From Streptomyces sp. F001 (GTDB lineage: Bacteria > Actinomycetota > Actinomycetes > Streptomycetales > Streptomycetaceae), in the NCBI RefSeq assembly GCF_004187715.1, contig NZ_QZWF01000013.1, positions 91,627 through 155,626 on the forward strand: a stretch of DNA of 64,000 nt, in the 5' to 3' direction. The notes beneath the pieces were generated by a model that was not told the origin of the DNA, did not search any database, and worked only from the letters and a program-made list of their open reading frames with translations. The position numbers and the translations under genes are program-made. Shown here in pieces: positions 17,878-26,568 of this stretch (its first letter is position 1; each line of letters begins with the position of its first letter).

Positions 17878-18489
17878 CTACGAGTCGGCCCCGTAGGTCC
17901 CGTACTCCGGAAGCCCCGTCGATTCGAAGATGTGCACCGAGAGGCCGCCCGGCGTCGTCCGATGGCTGACGAGCCGCAGGCCGGCCGGTGCGCCGCCGTC
18001 CGGGAACAGGCGACGGCCCTGGCCCACCACGACCGGGGCGATCACAAGCCGCAACGTGTCGATCAGCCCGGCGGCGAGCAGGGACTGGGCCAACTGGGCG
18101 CTGCCGTGGATCTGCAGTTCCCGGCCGGGCTGCCGCTTCAGTTCGGCGACCTGGGCGGGGATGTCGCCGGACAGGATCGTGGTCGGGTTCCACTCGGCCT
18201 TGGTCAGGCTGTGGGAGGCCACGTACTTCGGCAGGCCGTTGAGGATGCGGGCGTTGGGGTGGTCGGTCATCTTCGGCCAGTCCCGCGCGAAGTTCTGGTA
18301 GGTACGGCGGCCGAACAGGAACGCGTCCGCCTCGCGGAGCCAGCTACCGGCCAGTCGGTCGAACTCCTCGTCCAAGTTCGGCACGAACCAGCCGCCCCGC
18401 GTGAACCCGTCGCTGGTGTCCTCGTCCGGGGACCCCGGCCCCTGGGAGACACCGTCGAGCGTCAGGAACTCCTGCACAACCAGTTTCAT
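17878..18489 (-). CDS. Dihydrofolate-reductase-like (RibD C-terminal domain) protein
   Basis: This 203-residue soluble oxidoreductase is of the DHFR/RibD-C superfamily. It shows MKLVVQEFLTLDGVSQGPGS at the N-terminus, the nucleotide-binding AFLFGRRTYQNFA segment, and ELQIHGSAQLAQSLLAAGLI plus APVVVGQGRRLFPDG toward the C-terminus. NADPH-dependent reduction of an unknown substrate is expected. The start at 18489 directly precedes the conserved first strand. It stands alone between the ThuA gene and a stretch of gene debris. Confidence 0.85.
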   Translation of the reverse strand: MKLVVQEFLTLDGVSQGPGSPDEDTSDGFTRGGWFVPNLDEEFDRLAGSWLREADAFLFGRRTYQNFARDWPKMTDHPNARILNGLPKYVASHSLTKAEWNPTTILSGDIPAQVAELKRQPGRELQIHGSAQLAQSLLAAGLIDTLRLVIAPVVVGQGRRLFPDGGAPAGLRLVSHRTTPGGLSVHIFESTGLPEYGTYGADS

Positions 18490-18839
18490 CACGCACCATT
18501 CTCTCTTCGGCCTCGATGGCCGATTCAACCTCCTCGGAGGGGAGACGCGACCGCTCCCACACCAAGTAACAGGCGTGATCCATTAGGTGACGCCCGGTGA
18601 GAGGCAGCAACTGCCCAGTGGTCGGGTTGCTGCGGGGTGCCTCCTGGATGGGAAATGGAGAAACCCTTGATGTCCTTGCAACGCGGCGAAACGCGGAGAC
18701 CAGTTGTCGGCGTCCGGCGAGTCCACAGGGGCAGGCTCCTGGCCACGGCAGGGTTGTCTCGTCCGCGCATTGGTCATCGAGGACATCGGCGCCGAGATCG
18801 GTGACGACCTCTCCTTCAGCCTCTCCTGGCCCCACCGGA

Positions 18840-18930
18840 AACCGGGGATCCCGTCGCATTGCGCCAGGGCATTGCAGAAGTGGACCACGTCTCTCCAAGA
18901 GATCCCCTCGACGGGCAACTGGTCCCGCGG
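18840..18930 (-). pseudogene. Fragment of a sulfatase-modifying-factor (FGE)-like domain
   Basis: About 30 residues reading DQLPVEGISWRDVVHFCNAL, followed by AQCDGIPGF, fit the conserved P-V-x-x-[VI]-S-W-x-D-A-x-x-F-C-N-[AW]-L block of formylglycine-generating-enzyme-like proteins. The surrounding frame has no further homology and no start, so this looks like a leftover of a deleted gene. Confidence 0.45.
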
Positions 18931-18962
18931 GCGGTGCCCGCCGCCGGCCGGTGATCTGTGCG

Positions 18963-19140
18963 TACAGGCCTGGTGATCTGGAACGTCGCCAGCTGGTACG
19001 GCGCAAGCTCGACGGACCAACTGCGTTGCGTCCGCCGGTCCGAGAGCGTTACCTGCTCCGGCGAGCCAGCGATCGTCTCGCTTTCTGCGGCCGGCTTGGT
19101 CACGTCCACGGACGTGGTGTACGGCGGCTGCTCAAGGGGA
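18963..19140 (-). pseudogene. Possible C-terminal remnant of a glycosidase
   Basis: A roughly 58-residue stretch containing PYTTSVDVTKPAAES and SWSVELAPYQLATFQITRP resembles the last beta-sandwich strands of large glycoside hydrolases, where a W-x-V-x-L-x-P-[YF]-x-x-x-T-x-x-[IL] ending is common. It then runs, out of frame, into the FGE-like fragment. Assignment to a specific GH family is not possible. Confidence 0.3.
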
Positions 19141-19149
19141 GGTAAAGCC

Positions 19150-19186
19150 GCAGGTGTTACACATCTCCCGAATACGTAACACCTGC
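19150..19186. repeat. 11-bp inverted repeat GCAGGTGTTAC/GTAACACCTGC
   Basis: Perfect 11-bp arms are separated by 15 bases, about 180 bp before the phosphotransferase gene. It could be a terminator left from the decayed gene or an operator; the lower GC content of the arms compared with the surroundings favours a protein-binding site. Confidence 0.35.
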
Positions 19187-19366
19187 AGCCGGTACACCAG
19201 CTGCGTGGACACGGCCGTCGGCTTCCGTGCAGACGACCGTCTGGGCGCGCGAACACTCACCGTGAACCGGGTCGGCGCGTCCTCAGATGCGGAAGAACCC
19301 AATCGCCCCCGAGTCGATGCTCCCGTAGGGTGCGCGGGTTGTCGTGGTGGAGAGGTGGTTCGGAGC

Positions 19367-20356
19367 GTGGCAGCCAGGGCAGTGGCGCGGGAGCAGTTGG
19401 CGGGTGCGGCGCGGGCCGCGTTGGGGGGCGGACGGCGGCTGGAGGCGGTTGAGCGGGTCGCGGGTGGCAGTAAGAAGGGCGTGTACCGCCTGGTGATGGA
19501 CGACGCGACGACCGTGATCGCCTACCTGTGGGCCGATGCCGAGAACTACTGGCCGGCGGCCGAGGGTGACGACGACCTCACCGATCCGTTCTCGCCCGGT
19601 CTCGGGCTCGACCTGTTCGAGGCCGCGCACGCGCGACTGGATGCGCTCGGCGTCCGCGTCCCGGCGATCCGTCTCGTCGACCGTGATGGCGCCCACTACC
19701 CGGCCGACCTCGCGATCGTCGAGGACCTCCCCGGCGAGAACCTGGAGGAGGTGCTTGCTCGCGACCCACGCGCGGCTGCCCCCGTCATGGCCCGGCTCGG
19801 GGAGGCGCTGGAGGCGATGCGGCGTCATCGGGCCTCCACATACGGCAAGGTGGCCGTGGTCGACGCAGGAGGAACGTCGCGCGGGACGTCGTGCGAGGGG
19901 GTCGTCCTGGAGCGTGCGCTGCGGGACCTCGCCGAGGCAGGGGCGCGTGATCCGCGGATCGCGGGAGCCCGCGACCGGCTGGAGGAGCGACTGCTGGGCC
20001 TGGCGGCGGCGGTACGACCGCGCACGGAGTACGCGGTCGTACACGGCGAACTGGGGCCCGACCATGTGCTGGTGGGCACGGACGGGCACCCGGTGTTGAT
20101 CGACATCGAGGGCTCGATGTACTTCGACGTCGAGTGGGAGCACGTCTTTCTGCGGATCCGCCTGCACGACGCCTACCAGCCCCTGGGCGTGGACGGACTG
20201 GACGAGGACCGGCTCGCGTTCTACACGCTGGCACAGCGGCTCTCGCTGACGGCGGGCCCACTGCGGCTGCTCGACGGAGACTTCCCCAACCGGGCGTCCA
20301 TGGCGGGCATCGCCGAGTACAACCTGCGGAAGGCGCTGGAACTGGTCCGCGCCTGA
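19367..20356 (+). CDS. Aminoglycoside-phosphotransferase-fold protein
   Basis: This 329-residue protein has the kinase-like APH fold: a Gly-rich start (AVERVAGGSKKGVYRLVM), then VVHGELGPDHVLVGTDG and HPVLIDIEGSMYFDVEWE. The usual HGDxxxxN catalytic block is altered to HGELGPDH, so the catalytic Asp is Glu and the metal-binding Asn is His, as in some family branches of uncertain activity. GTG 19367 is chosen because GGAGAGG lies 11 bases upstream; the frame extends 71 codons further without homology. It may phosphorylate a small molecule, but an aminoglycoside resistance role is unproven. Confidence 0.75.
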   Translation: MAARAVAREQLAGAARAALGGGRRLEAVERVAGGSKKGVYRLVMDDATTVIAYLWADAENYWPAAEGDDDLTDPFSPGLGLDLFEAAHARLDALGVRVPAIRLVDRDGAHYPADLAIVEDLPGENLEEVLARDPRAAAPVMARLGEALEAMRRHRASTYGKVAVVDAGGTSRGTSCEGVVLERALRDLAEAGARDPRIAGARDRLEERLLGLAAAVRPRTEYAVVHGELGPDHVLVGTDGHPVLIDIEGSMYFDVEWEHVFLRIRLHDAYQPLGVDGLDEDRLAFYTLAQRLSLTAGPLRLLDGDFPNRASMAGIAEYNLRKALELVRA

Positions 20357-20363
20357 ACGCCCC

Positions 20364-20789
20364 TCACCCGTCGGCGAACTCGCACCACACGATCTTCCCC
20401 GGATCCCGCTCCCCCACGCCCCACTTGTCCGCCAGCTCCGACACCAGCAGCAGCCCGCGCCCGCCCGCGCCCTCGCCGGGCTCCCGCGCGTTCGGCACGC
20501 CGTCCCCGCTGTCGTGGACCTCGACGCACACCCCGTCGTCGTACGACAGCCGGAGCAGGAAGCCGCGGCCGGGCGGTACGCCGTGCACGAGGGCGTTGGT
20601 GGCGAGTTCGCTGACACACAGCACGACGTCGTACGCCCGCTCCCGCACACCCCAGTCGACGAGCGCCTCGCGCGTGAACGCGCGGGCGGCGGGGACGGAC
20701 TGACGTTCGCGGCGGAAGAGGCGTTCCCGCGGGGACGGGTGAGGAATCTCTGCGTTCACGTGACGAGAGTCACAGGCTGTAGCCATCAT
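20364..20789 (-). CDS. ATP-binding anti-sigma-factor-type kinase (HATPase_c_2)
   Basis: This protein of about 141 residues belongs to the RsbW/SpoIIAB-like GHKL ATPase family. The N-box VLCVSELATNALVHG, G1 box DSGDGVPNA and G2 box GGRGLLLVSELADKWGV are all present. ATG 20789 (or 20786) is the likely start. Only 82 bp separate it from the divergent XRE regulator, so promoters overlap. Streptomyces genomes carry many such HATPase/XRE/DUF397 clusters; their targets are mostly unknown. Its stop lies only 7 bp from the end of the convergent phosphotransferase gene. Confidence 0.85.
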   Translation of the reverse strand: MMATACDSRHVNAEIPHPSPRERLFRRERQSVPAARAFTREALVDWGVRERAYDVVLCVSELATNALVHGVPPGRGFLLRLSYDDGVCVEVHDSGDGVPNAREPGEGAGGRGLLLVSELADKWGVGERDPGKIVWCEFADG

Positions 20790-20871
20790 GAAACAGTGCG
20801 TGCGCTCGTACAGCCGGTTTGTACGGGTGCGCGACGGTGAACGTACGTGGGCAGGTGGGGAGTTGGACCGC

Positions 20872-21696
20872 ATGAGCACGACTCGACGGTCACGGAGGAA
20901 CGCCTCGGCGATGAAGATGGTGGGCGCGCTGCTCGCCCTCTATCGCGAGGCCGCCGGATACACGCAGAAGACGCTGGGTGAGCGGTTCGTCGTCGGCGAG
21001 CAGCAGATCGCCTCGATCGAGCAGGGCCGACGGCCGCTGAAGCCGGATCTCGCCGAGCAGTTCGACGAATTCCTGCAGACCAAGGGAGCGTTGACGACTG
21101 CGTTGAGCTGGATGCCGGAGGTGGATCTCGTCCCGATGTGGGCCGAGGAGTACTTGGATCGGGAGCGGGAGGCGATCACCATCTCGTGGTACGAGAGCCT
21201 GCTGGTCCCGGGTCTGCTCCAGACCGAGGCATACGCACGAGCGATCTTCGGTAGCCGCGTGCCGGTCTACGACGAAGACGAGATCGAGCAGTTGGTGGCG
21301 AAGCGCATCGAGCGGCGGGAGGTTTTGCACCGCAAAGTGCCGCCGACGACGAGCTTCGTGATCTGGGAGGCGGCGCTGCGCGACCGCCTGGGTGGGGACG
21401 AGGTGTACTTCGAACAGGTGCGGCACCTACGCGAGTACGCCGATCTACCCGGTCTCGCACTCCAGATCTTGCCGCTCGGTCGCACCTCCCACGCCGGGCT
21501 CAATGGCCCGTTCATCCTGCTGGAAACTCCCGAGTACCAGCGGCTGGCGTACAGCGAGACCCAGCGCGGCAGCCAGTTGATCGCCGATCCTGACGGCGTG
21601 GGGATCCTCACCCAGAAGTATGCGATGCTGCGGACGCAGGCCCTCAACACCGAGGACACGAGGGACTTGTTGGACCGTCTTCTGGGAGAGCAATGA
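20872..21696 (+). CDS. XRE-family regulator with DUF5753 domain
   Basis: This 274-residue protein has an N-terminal helix-turn-helix (YTQKTLGERFVVGEQQIASI, residues about 30-50) and a C-terminal DUF5753 domain of about 180 residues, marked by WYESLLVPGLLQTEAYARAI and LPLGRTSHAGLNGPFILLE. ATG 20872 follows a GGTGGGGAG stretch. Its last bases overlap the ATG of the DUF397 gene by 4 bp (21693-21696), the standard arrangement for this pair. It is a DNA-binding regulator probably modulated by the small partner protein. Confidence 0.9.
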   Translation: MSTTRRSRRNASAMKMVGALLALYREAAGYTQKTLGERFVVGEQQIASIEQGRRPLKPDLAEQFDEFLQTKGALTTALSWMPEVDLVPMWAEEYLDREREAITISWYESLLVPGLLQTEAYARAIFGSRVPVYDEDEIEQLVAKRIERREVLHRKVPPTTSFVIWEAALRDRLGGDEVYFEQVRHLREYADLPGLALQILPLGRTSHAGLNGPFILLETPEYQRLAYSETQRGSQLIADPDGVGILTQKYAMLRTQALNTEDTRDLLDRLLGEQ

Positions 21697-21880
21697 GCGG
21701 CACCGCACTTGAATGGTTCAAGTCCAGCTACAGCGGCGACGAGGGCGGCGCATGCATCGAAGTCGCCCTCCAGCCCACCACCATCCACATCCGCGACTCC
21801 AAGCCCCCACACCCCCACCTCACGTCACCCCCGCCACCTGGACCGCCTTCCTGAAGCTTGCCAACAACGCCGGTTGTTGA
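21693..21880 (+). pseudogene. DUF397 partner protein with one-base frameshift
   Basis: The N-terminal part (MSGTALEWFKSSYSGDEGGA, CIEVALQPTTIHIRDSK) is a classic DUF397 start. In the original frame translation then gives Pro-rich residues and stops at 21854 after 53 residues. The conserved ending VTPATWTAFLKLA is present in another frame and stops at 21880. Adding one C near 21823 (CAC to CACC) would join the two into a normal 62-residue protein ending LTVTPATWTAFLKLANNAGC. Either the gene is broken or a base was missed in a C-rich tract. Confidence 0.8.
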
Positions 21881-21890
21881 GTTGCTTCAG

Positions 21891-22463
21891 TCAGCCGCCC
21901 GCCCCCACGTCGTTGTTGGGCGCCCCGTCACCGACCGGCGGCAGATCACCGCGTTCCACCGGCTCCGTGGCATCGGAGGCGGTCGGCAGGAGGGTGTCGA
22001 GTTCGTCGGCAGACGGGTGGTGGGCGTCGAGGGCGGCCTCCCGCAACACGTCACGGGAGACGCCGGGACCGCCGCTGAGCCGCAGCACGTGCCCGTCCTT
22101 CGGCACGGCGTACTCACGCTGCTCTCCGGCGCTGCGGTACCAGGCATCGCCGTCGCGCGCGCAGTCGGGACAGTTGGCGGAGGTGACGGTGCCCCGGTCG
22201 ACGGTGAGCTGGATCTGCGCGCCGGCCTGCTGTGACACGTACACGGAGGAGAAGCCGTCGCCGCCGTACACGCCGACGGACTGCTGGGCGAGGGTGAAGC
22301 CGTCCGCCTCGGTGACGTAGACGTGTTCCGGTGCGATGCCCAACGCCGAGGCGCGGGAGGCGATTTCCGCCGGATCGGCGGGCTCCTTCTCGGTGCCGCA
22401 GCCGGTGAGGAGTACCGGAATCAGCAGGGCGGCCAGGGGCAGCGCACGTACGGGACGCATCAT
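21891..22463 (-). CDS. Putative secreted lipoprotein of unknown function
   Basis: This protein of 190 residues starts MMRPVRALPLAALLIPVLL and continues into the lipobox LLTGC, so it should be anchored to the outer face of the membrane. The mature part is acidic, has a CPDC pair (TVTSANCPDCARDGDAWYRS) that might form a disulfide, and shows no domain I recognise. Start 22463 is set by the signal peptide. It is divergent from the VOC gene with a 61-bp gap, so the two promoters overlap. Confidence 0.75.
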   Translation of the reverse strand: MMRPVRALPLAALLIPVLLTGCGTEKEPADPAEIASRASALGIAPEHVYVTEADGFTLAQQSVGVYGGDGFSSVYVSQQAGAQIQLTVDRGTVTSANCPDCARDGDAWYRSAGEQREYAVPKDGHVLRLSGGPGVSRDVLREAALDAHHPSADELDTLLPTASDATEPVERGDLPPVGDGAPNNDVGAGG

Positions 22464-22524
22464 GCGTCCATCCTGCCGCACAGGTGTTCCACAGTTGGGT
22501 AGGGGTTGCGTAGCCTCGGTGACG

Positions 22525-23153
22525 ATGAACACGATTCCGGCACACCTGGACCATCTCGTCCTCGCAACGCCCGATCTGGCGGCGACGGTTGCCGACTTCA
22601 CCCGGCGCACCGGTGTGGCACCGGCGGTCGGCGGCACGCACGTCGGTCTCGGGACCCGCAACTATCTGGTCGGTCTGGGCGGAACCGCTTACCTGGAGAT
22701 CATCGGTCCGGGCCCGGAACAGTCCACGCCCGACGGGCCGCGCCCCTTCGGCGTCGACGAGTTGCCGGGACCGCGCACGCTCACCTGGGCGATCAGCCCT
22801 CCCGACCTCGACGCGGCGATCGCGGCCGCCCGTGCCCGGGGCTACGACCCCGGCCCGCCACTCCCGATGAGCCGCCGCACTCCTGACGGCACGCTCCTGC
22901 AGTGGCGCCTGACCGACGGCGTGGCCGCCCACCCCTCCGGCCTGGTCCCCTTCCTCATCGACTGGGGCGCCTCACCCCACCCCACGGTCGGACCTGCCCA
23001 CCACTCCCCTGGGCCCTCTCGGCCACCACCCCCGACCCGGCCGAGCTCCGCCCCCTCCTGACCGCCCTGGACACGGAACTCACCCTCGCAGAGGGCCCGG
23101 TGGGCCTGACCTTCACGGTGGACACACCGCGGGGGCCGGTGCGGTTCGACTAA
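22525..23153 (+). pseudogene. VOC/glyoxalase-like protein with frameshift
   Basis: The first 150 or so codons encode a glyoxalase-like domain (HLDHLVLATPDLAATVADFT, YLEIIGPGPEQ, LVPFLIDWGASPHPT). After about 22980 the original frame becomes Pro/Ser-rich and stops at 23061, while the expected C-terminus (ALSATTPDPAELRPLL, then GLTFTVDTPRGPVRFD) continues in another frame to 23153. A net loss of one base in the C-rich segment 22980-23020 would explain this. TAGCCT lies 8 bases before the ATG, so the mRNA may be leaderless. Real mutation and sequencing error cannot be separated here. Confidence 0.7.
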
Positions 23154-23467
23154 AACGACCCCTGAGCCCGACCTTGCTGCCCATTAGCATGCAAGCTTCC
23201 TATCCGACCGGGCAGCCGACGGCAAACCAATAAAAGATCGCCTCAGTTGTGTAGAGGCGGTAGCAGATGAGGGCGCCAGCGAGGTAGATCGCGCACCGGG
23301 ACCAATCGACTTCTCGAACACATTGCACAAACCCCACACCCGCGTCGACGCGCTGGTGCCGGCCGTGTCGCTGGGCTGCGCCTGGCTGATCGAACCCGGG
23401 GCCGAAGTCCCCGCCCGACGGCCGATCCTGATGCGGCGCCTCAGTGACTGCGATGGGTCCGGTGGAC
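23154..23467. other. 314-bp stretch without recognisable gene
   Basis: A short plus-strand open frame (61 codons from 23323) has no recognisable similarity and no ribosome-binding site. The minus strand may hold the out-of-frame tail of the neighbouring VOC gene near its right end. The AT content around 23190-23290 is higher than elsewhere in the window, suggesting foreign or non-coding DNA. Confidence 0.5.
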
Positions 23468-23842
23468 TCAGTGGAGCAGAGCAGAACGGATGCCGCCGGG
23501 TCGCGTAAATCCGCCAGTTGGCCTCCGGGCGGAGGTCGTCCGCTCCAGCACGGTCGCGCCGAGGGCGAGCGCCCGCTTCTCCTCGCCCTCGAGGTCGTCC
23601 ACGTCGAAGTCCAGGTGGAGCTGCTGCGGGCGCTCCTGGCCGGGCCATTCGGGCGCTCGGTAGCCGTCCACCCGCTGGCAGGCCAGCGGCGTCCCCTCGA
23701 ACCCCTGCACCTCGACCCAGTCGGGATCCTCCGGATCCGCGACCACCCGCCCGCCGAGCAGATCCGCGTAGAACTCCGCGAGCCGTACCGGATCGGCGCA
23801 GTCCAGCGCGACCGCCTGCAGCTTTCGAATCACTTCCGACAC
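23468..23842 (-). pseudogene. VOC-family protein with frameshifted C-terminus
   Basis: From GTG 23842 (GCGAGGGG just upstream) the frame encodes IRKLQAVALDCADPVRLAEF, ALGATVLERT and intervening VOC-fold sequence. It should continue DDLRPEANWRIYADPAGHPF, and a version of this (DDLRPEANWRIYATRRHPFC) is present in another frame from about 23545, while the original frame runs on to an unrelated tail and stops at 23468. At least two small deletions are needed to explain the sequence. This is the third frameshifted gene within 2 kb. Confidence 0.7.
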
Positions 23843-23970
23843 CCCTCGCTCTTCGGCCGCTTCCGCAACGCCCCTGTACGGGAGGGGTCGTACCCGCCGC
23901 GGCGGCGGGCATGCGCGGCGGTACGCCGGACCGCCGCCGCGCTTCAACCTCCTGCTCCCGACCGAAACAC

Positions 23971-24720
23971 TCACTGTCGTATCCGCTGCGCGCCACCCGG
24001 CTTGCGCGCCACGAACACGAACTCCCGCCCGGGTCTGTCGGGAGCGTCCCGGATGTCGTCCACCGTGAATCCCGCGTCGAGAAGATCCGCCTCCACCTCC
24101 TCGCGTGAGCGGAACCGCAGGGTGGAGTCCGAGGTCAGGCGTGCGCCGTCCGTCGTGAACACGAAGGTCCAGCGGAAGGTCACCAACGGCCCGTCGGCGT
24201 CGGTCACTTCGACCCAGTTCTCGACCGCACCGACGCCGGGGACGTCCGTGACGCGGTGGGTGGCGTCCCGGTTCCACTCCTCCCAGGCGCGGCGGGCCGG
24301 ATCGCGGGTCTCGAAGACCAGGTGTCCGCCCGGTTGCAGGGCGGCGTGGGATGCCCGCAGGGTCGCCCGCCACATCTGCGGGTCGACGATGGCCTGGGCG
24401 ACGTTGCCGGTCATCGTCGCGAGGTCCGCCTGGAGCGGTGGAAGCGCCGTCGCGTCGCCATGGATCCAGCGGACGCGGTCGCCGCCCGGTTTCGCGCGGG
24501 CGACGTCCAGGGAGGCTTGCGCGGGATCGACGCCGACGGCCTCGATGCCGCGGTCGGCCAGCAGCAGCGCGAAAACGCCCGTTCCGCAGCCGATGTCCAG
24601 CACCCGGCGTGCGGCGAACTCCCCGGTGATGCCGAGGTAGGCGTCGAGGTCGCTGCGGTCGGAGTCGAGCACGTCGTAGATCGCGGCCAGTCGCGGGTGC
24701 CCGAAGATCGCGTCAACCAT
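23971..24720 (-). CDS. SAM-dependent class I methyltransferase
   Basis: This 249-residue methyltransferase has motif I VLDIGCGTGVFALLLADRG, motif II AVGVDPAQASLDVARA and a HGDATALPPLQADLATMTGN segment. The ATG at 24720 gives a normal N-terminal helix (MVDAIFGHPRLAAIYDVLD); the frame is open upstream only by chance. It is transcribed away from the insertion sequence that begins 90 bp upstream, which may have separated it from its promoter. Substrate unknown. Confidence 0.87.
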   Translation of the reverse strand: MVDAIFGHPRLAAIYDVLDSDRSDLDAYLGITGEFAARRVLDIGCGTGVFALLLADRGIEAVGVDPAQASLDVARAKPGGDRVRWIHGDATALPPLQADLATMTGNVAQAIVDPQMWRATLRASHAALQPGGHLVFETRDPARRAWEEWNRDATHRVTDVPGVGAVENWVEVTDADGPLVTFRWTFVFTTDGARLTSDSTLRFRSREEVEADLLDAGFTVDDIRDAPDRPGREFVFVARKPGGAQRIRQ

Positions 24721-24810
24721 GCGGCGACGGTAGAGAGGCAGGCGGGGGCGGGCAAGTGGATTACCGGCACTCAGCAGGGTCGGGGACCGGCGCGGCGGTT
24801 GACGCTCTAG

Positions 24811-24827
24811 CTCCGTACTTCGCGGGT
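24811..24827 (+). repeat. Left terminal inverted repeat of the IS
   Basis: CTCCGTACTTCGCGGGT matches the reverse complement of the right end except for its first base. Confidence 0.88.
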
Positions 24828-24893
24828 CGGTGATTCGTATGGTGTGACCGGTCCGGGGGTGTCCTGGGCCGGTGGTGTGGCGTTGGGTGGGGT

Positions 24894-26561
24894 GTGACGA
24901 AGTCTTCCCGGTCCCCGCGGCCACGGACGGTGCGGCCACGCATGAACTGCGTGGTCAGCGCCGTGGTGGAGAAGCGTCTGGGCGCTCTGCCTGTCGCTGC
25001 CGAGTTTCTGCGCCGGCTGGACCTGGCCGGGACCGTCGACCGGTTGTGCCCGGGCCGCGACATCGCTCATGTGACGCATGGCGCGGTCATCGAGACGCTG
25101 GTGGCCAACCGGCTGACCGCGCCCGCCCCGCTGTGGCGGGTGGACGACTGGGCCCGCGAGTGGGCGGTGGAGGACGTCTTCGGCATCGAGCCGGAGCTGC
25201 TCAACGACGACCGCCTGGGCCGGGCGCTGGACGCCGTCGCCCCGCACCTTCAGGAGATCACCGACAGCGTCGGCGCCCGCGCGATCGGCGAGTTCGGCAT
25301 CGATGTGTCCACGTTCCACTGGGACATGACGTCCATGTCCCTGCACGGCGCCTACCCGGCCGATGACCAGGACGAGGACTATCCCCAGGTCAGGCACGGG
25401 CATCCCAAGGACCGCAGGTACGACCTCAAGCAGATCCAGACCGGCCTGGCGGTGACCGGCGACGGCGGTATCCCGCTGCTGTCGCGCGTCATCGACGGCG
25501 GAGCCGCGGAGATCTCCCAGATCACCTCCACCATGAACAGCCTGCGGGCGATAGCAGGGCCCAAGGAGTTCTTGCTGATCGCCGACTCCAAACTCGTCTC
25601 CTACCACAACGTCACCGCGCTGATCGCGGCCAGAACGGCGTTCATCGCCCCGGCCCCGGCCTCCATGGTCGACGACGCGGTCTATGCGGCCCTCGACCTC
25701 GATGCGGCCACCGTCGTGGACTACGTCCCGGCCCGGGACGAGAACACCCCGGACGACCGGCGGGAGACCTACCGCGTGCTGGAGGACACCCACGTCCTGA
25801 CGGGACCACGCAAGCGTGACCCCAAGGCAGAAGTCCGCCGGATCCTGGTGCACTCCACCGGCAATGCCAAAGGCCAGCAGCGGGCCCGCGAGAAACGCCT
25901 GGCCAAAGCACGCGAAGACCTCGAAAAACTCCAACGAGGCGCCGGCGGGCGCTACTACAACACAGCGGAGAAGGTCACCGCACGCATCGGCGTGATCGCC
26001 AAGACCCGGCGGGTGACCGACTGCCTGCGCACGACCGTCACCACCGACACCGCCGGCCGACCCGCCCTGCACTGGCACTTCGACCAGGCCGTGCTCGATG
26101 CCGAGGCGGCAGTCGACGGCTGGTACGCGTTGCTGACCACCCTCACCCCCGAACAGGCCGATGCCGCCGAGGTCCTGCGGCGCCACAAAGGCCAGGGTGC
26201 CGTCGAGCGCCGCTACGGAAACTTCAAAGGCCCCCTGGCCGTCACCCCGATCTTCGTCCAGGACAACAAGCGCCTCGCCGCACTGGTCACCGTGATCTGC
26301 CTGGCCCTGCTGGTGTTCTGCCTGATCGAGCGCCAGGTCCGCCGGGCCCTGGGGGGCGATCAGAAGATGCAGGGCCTGTATCCGGGAAACCAGAGAGTCC
26401 GTCCCACGGGACGGATGATCCTCTACCACCTCTCCGGCCTGCGGCTGCGGGTCGGCCATGCCACCGACCCGCCCACCATCGTCATCAGCCGAGGAGTCCA
26501 GCTTCATCTCCTCGACCTCCTTGGCCTGGAACCCACACATCCCCGCTGGCCAGAGACCTGA
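24894..26561 (+). CDS. IS1634-family transposase (DDE)
   Basis: This 555-residue transposase has an N-terminal segment typical of the family (VVSAVVEKRLGALPVAAEFL) and the DDE-type catalytic core: IGEFGIDVSTFHWD supplies the first Asp, EFLLIADSKLVS the second, and the C-terminal segment with QGAVERRYGNFKGPL the Glu. A hydrophobic strand (LVTVICLALLVFCLIE) follows, as in other IS4-group enzymes. The GTG at 24894 is the first start in frame; an ATG at 24942 is possible. The reading frame is uninterrupted. Confidence 0.9.
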   Translation: MTKSSRSPRPRTVRPRMNCVVSAVVEKRLGALPVAAEFLRRLDLAGTVDRLCPGRDIAHVTHGAVIETLVANRLTAPAPLWRVDDWAREWAVEDVFGIEPELLNDDRLGRALDAVAPHLQEITDSVGARAIGEFGIDVSTFHWDMTSMSLHGAYPADDQDEDYPQVRHGHPKDRRYDLKQIQTGLAVTGDGGIPLLSRVIDGGAAEISQITSTMNSLRAIAGPKEFLLIADSKLVSYHNVTALIAARTAFIAPAPASMVDDAVYAALDLDAATVVDYVPARDENTPDDRRETYRVLEDTHVLTGPRKRDPKAEVRRILVHSTGNAKGQQRAREKRLAKAREDLEKLQRGAGGRYYNTAEKVTARIGVIAKTRRVTDCLRTTVTTDTAGRPALHWHFDQAVLDAEAAVDGWYALLTTLTPEQADAAEVLRRHKGQGAVERRYGNFKGPLAVTPIFVQDNKRLAALVTVICLALLVFCLIERQVRRALGGDQKMQGLYPGNQRVRPTGRMILYHLSGLRLRVGHATDPPTIVISRGVQLHLLDLLGLEPTHPRWPET

Positions 26562-26568
26562 ACGAGCT

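Larger units (their letters stand above)
18490..19366. other. 876-bp stretch with gene debris and no intact gene
   Basis: No intact coding region is convincing here. Two short minus-strand fragments (listed separately) resemble the C-terminus of a glycosidase and the middle of a formylglycine-generating-enzyme-like domain. They lie in different frames. An 11-bp inverted repeat sits at 19150-19186. The rest shows nothing recognisable. Confidence 0.6.

Noticed and set aside
23323..23508. 61-codon plus-strand frame
   Set aside because: No ribosome-binding site, no recognisable similarity and overlap with the tail of the frameshifted VOC gene.
24807..26540. 577-codon minus-strand frame inside the insertion sequence
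   Set aside because: It mirrors the transposase gene and shows no transposase or accessory-protein motif.
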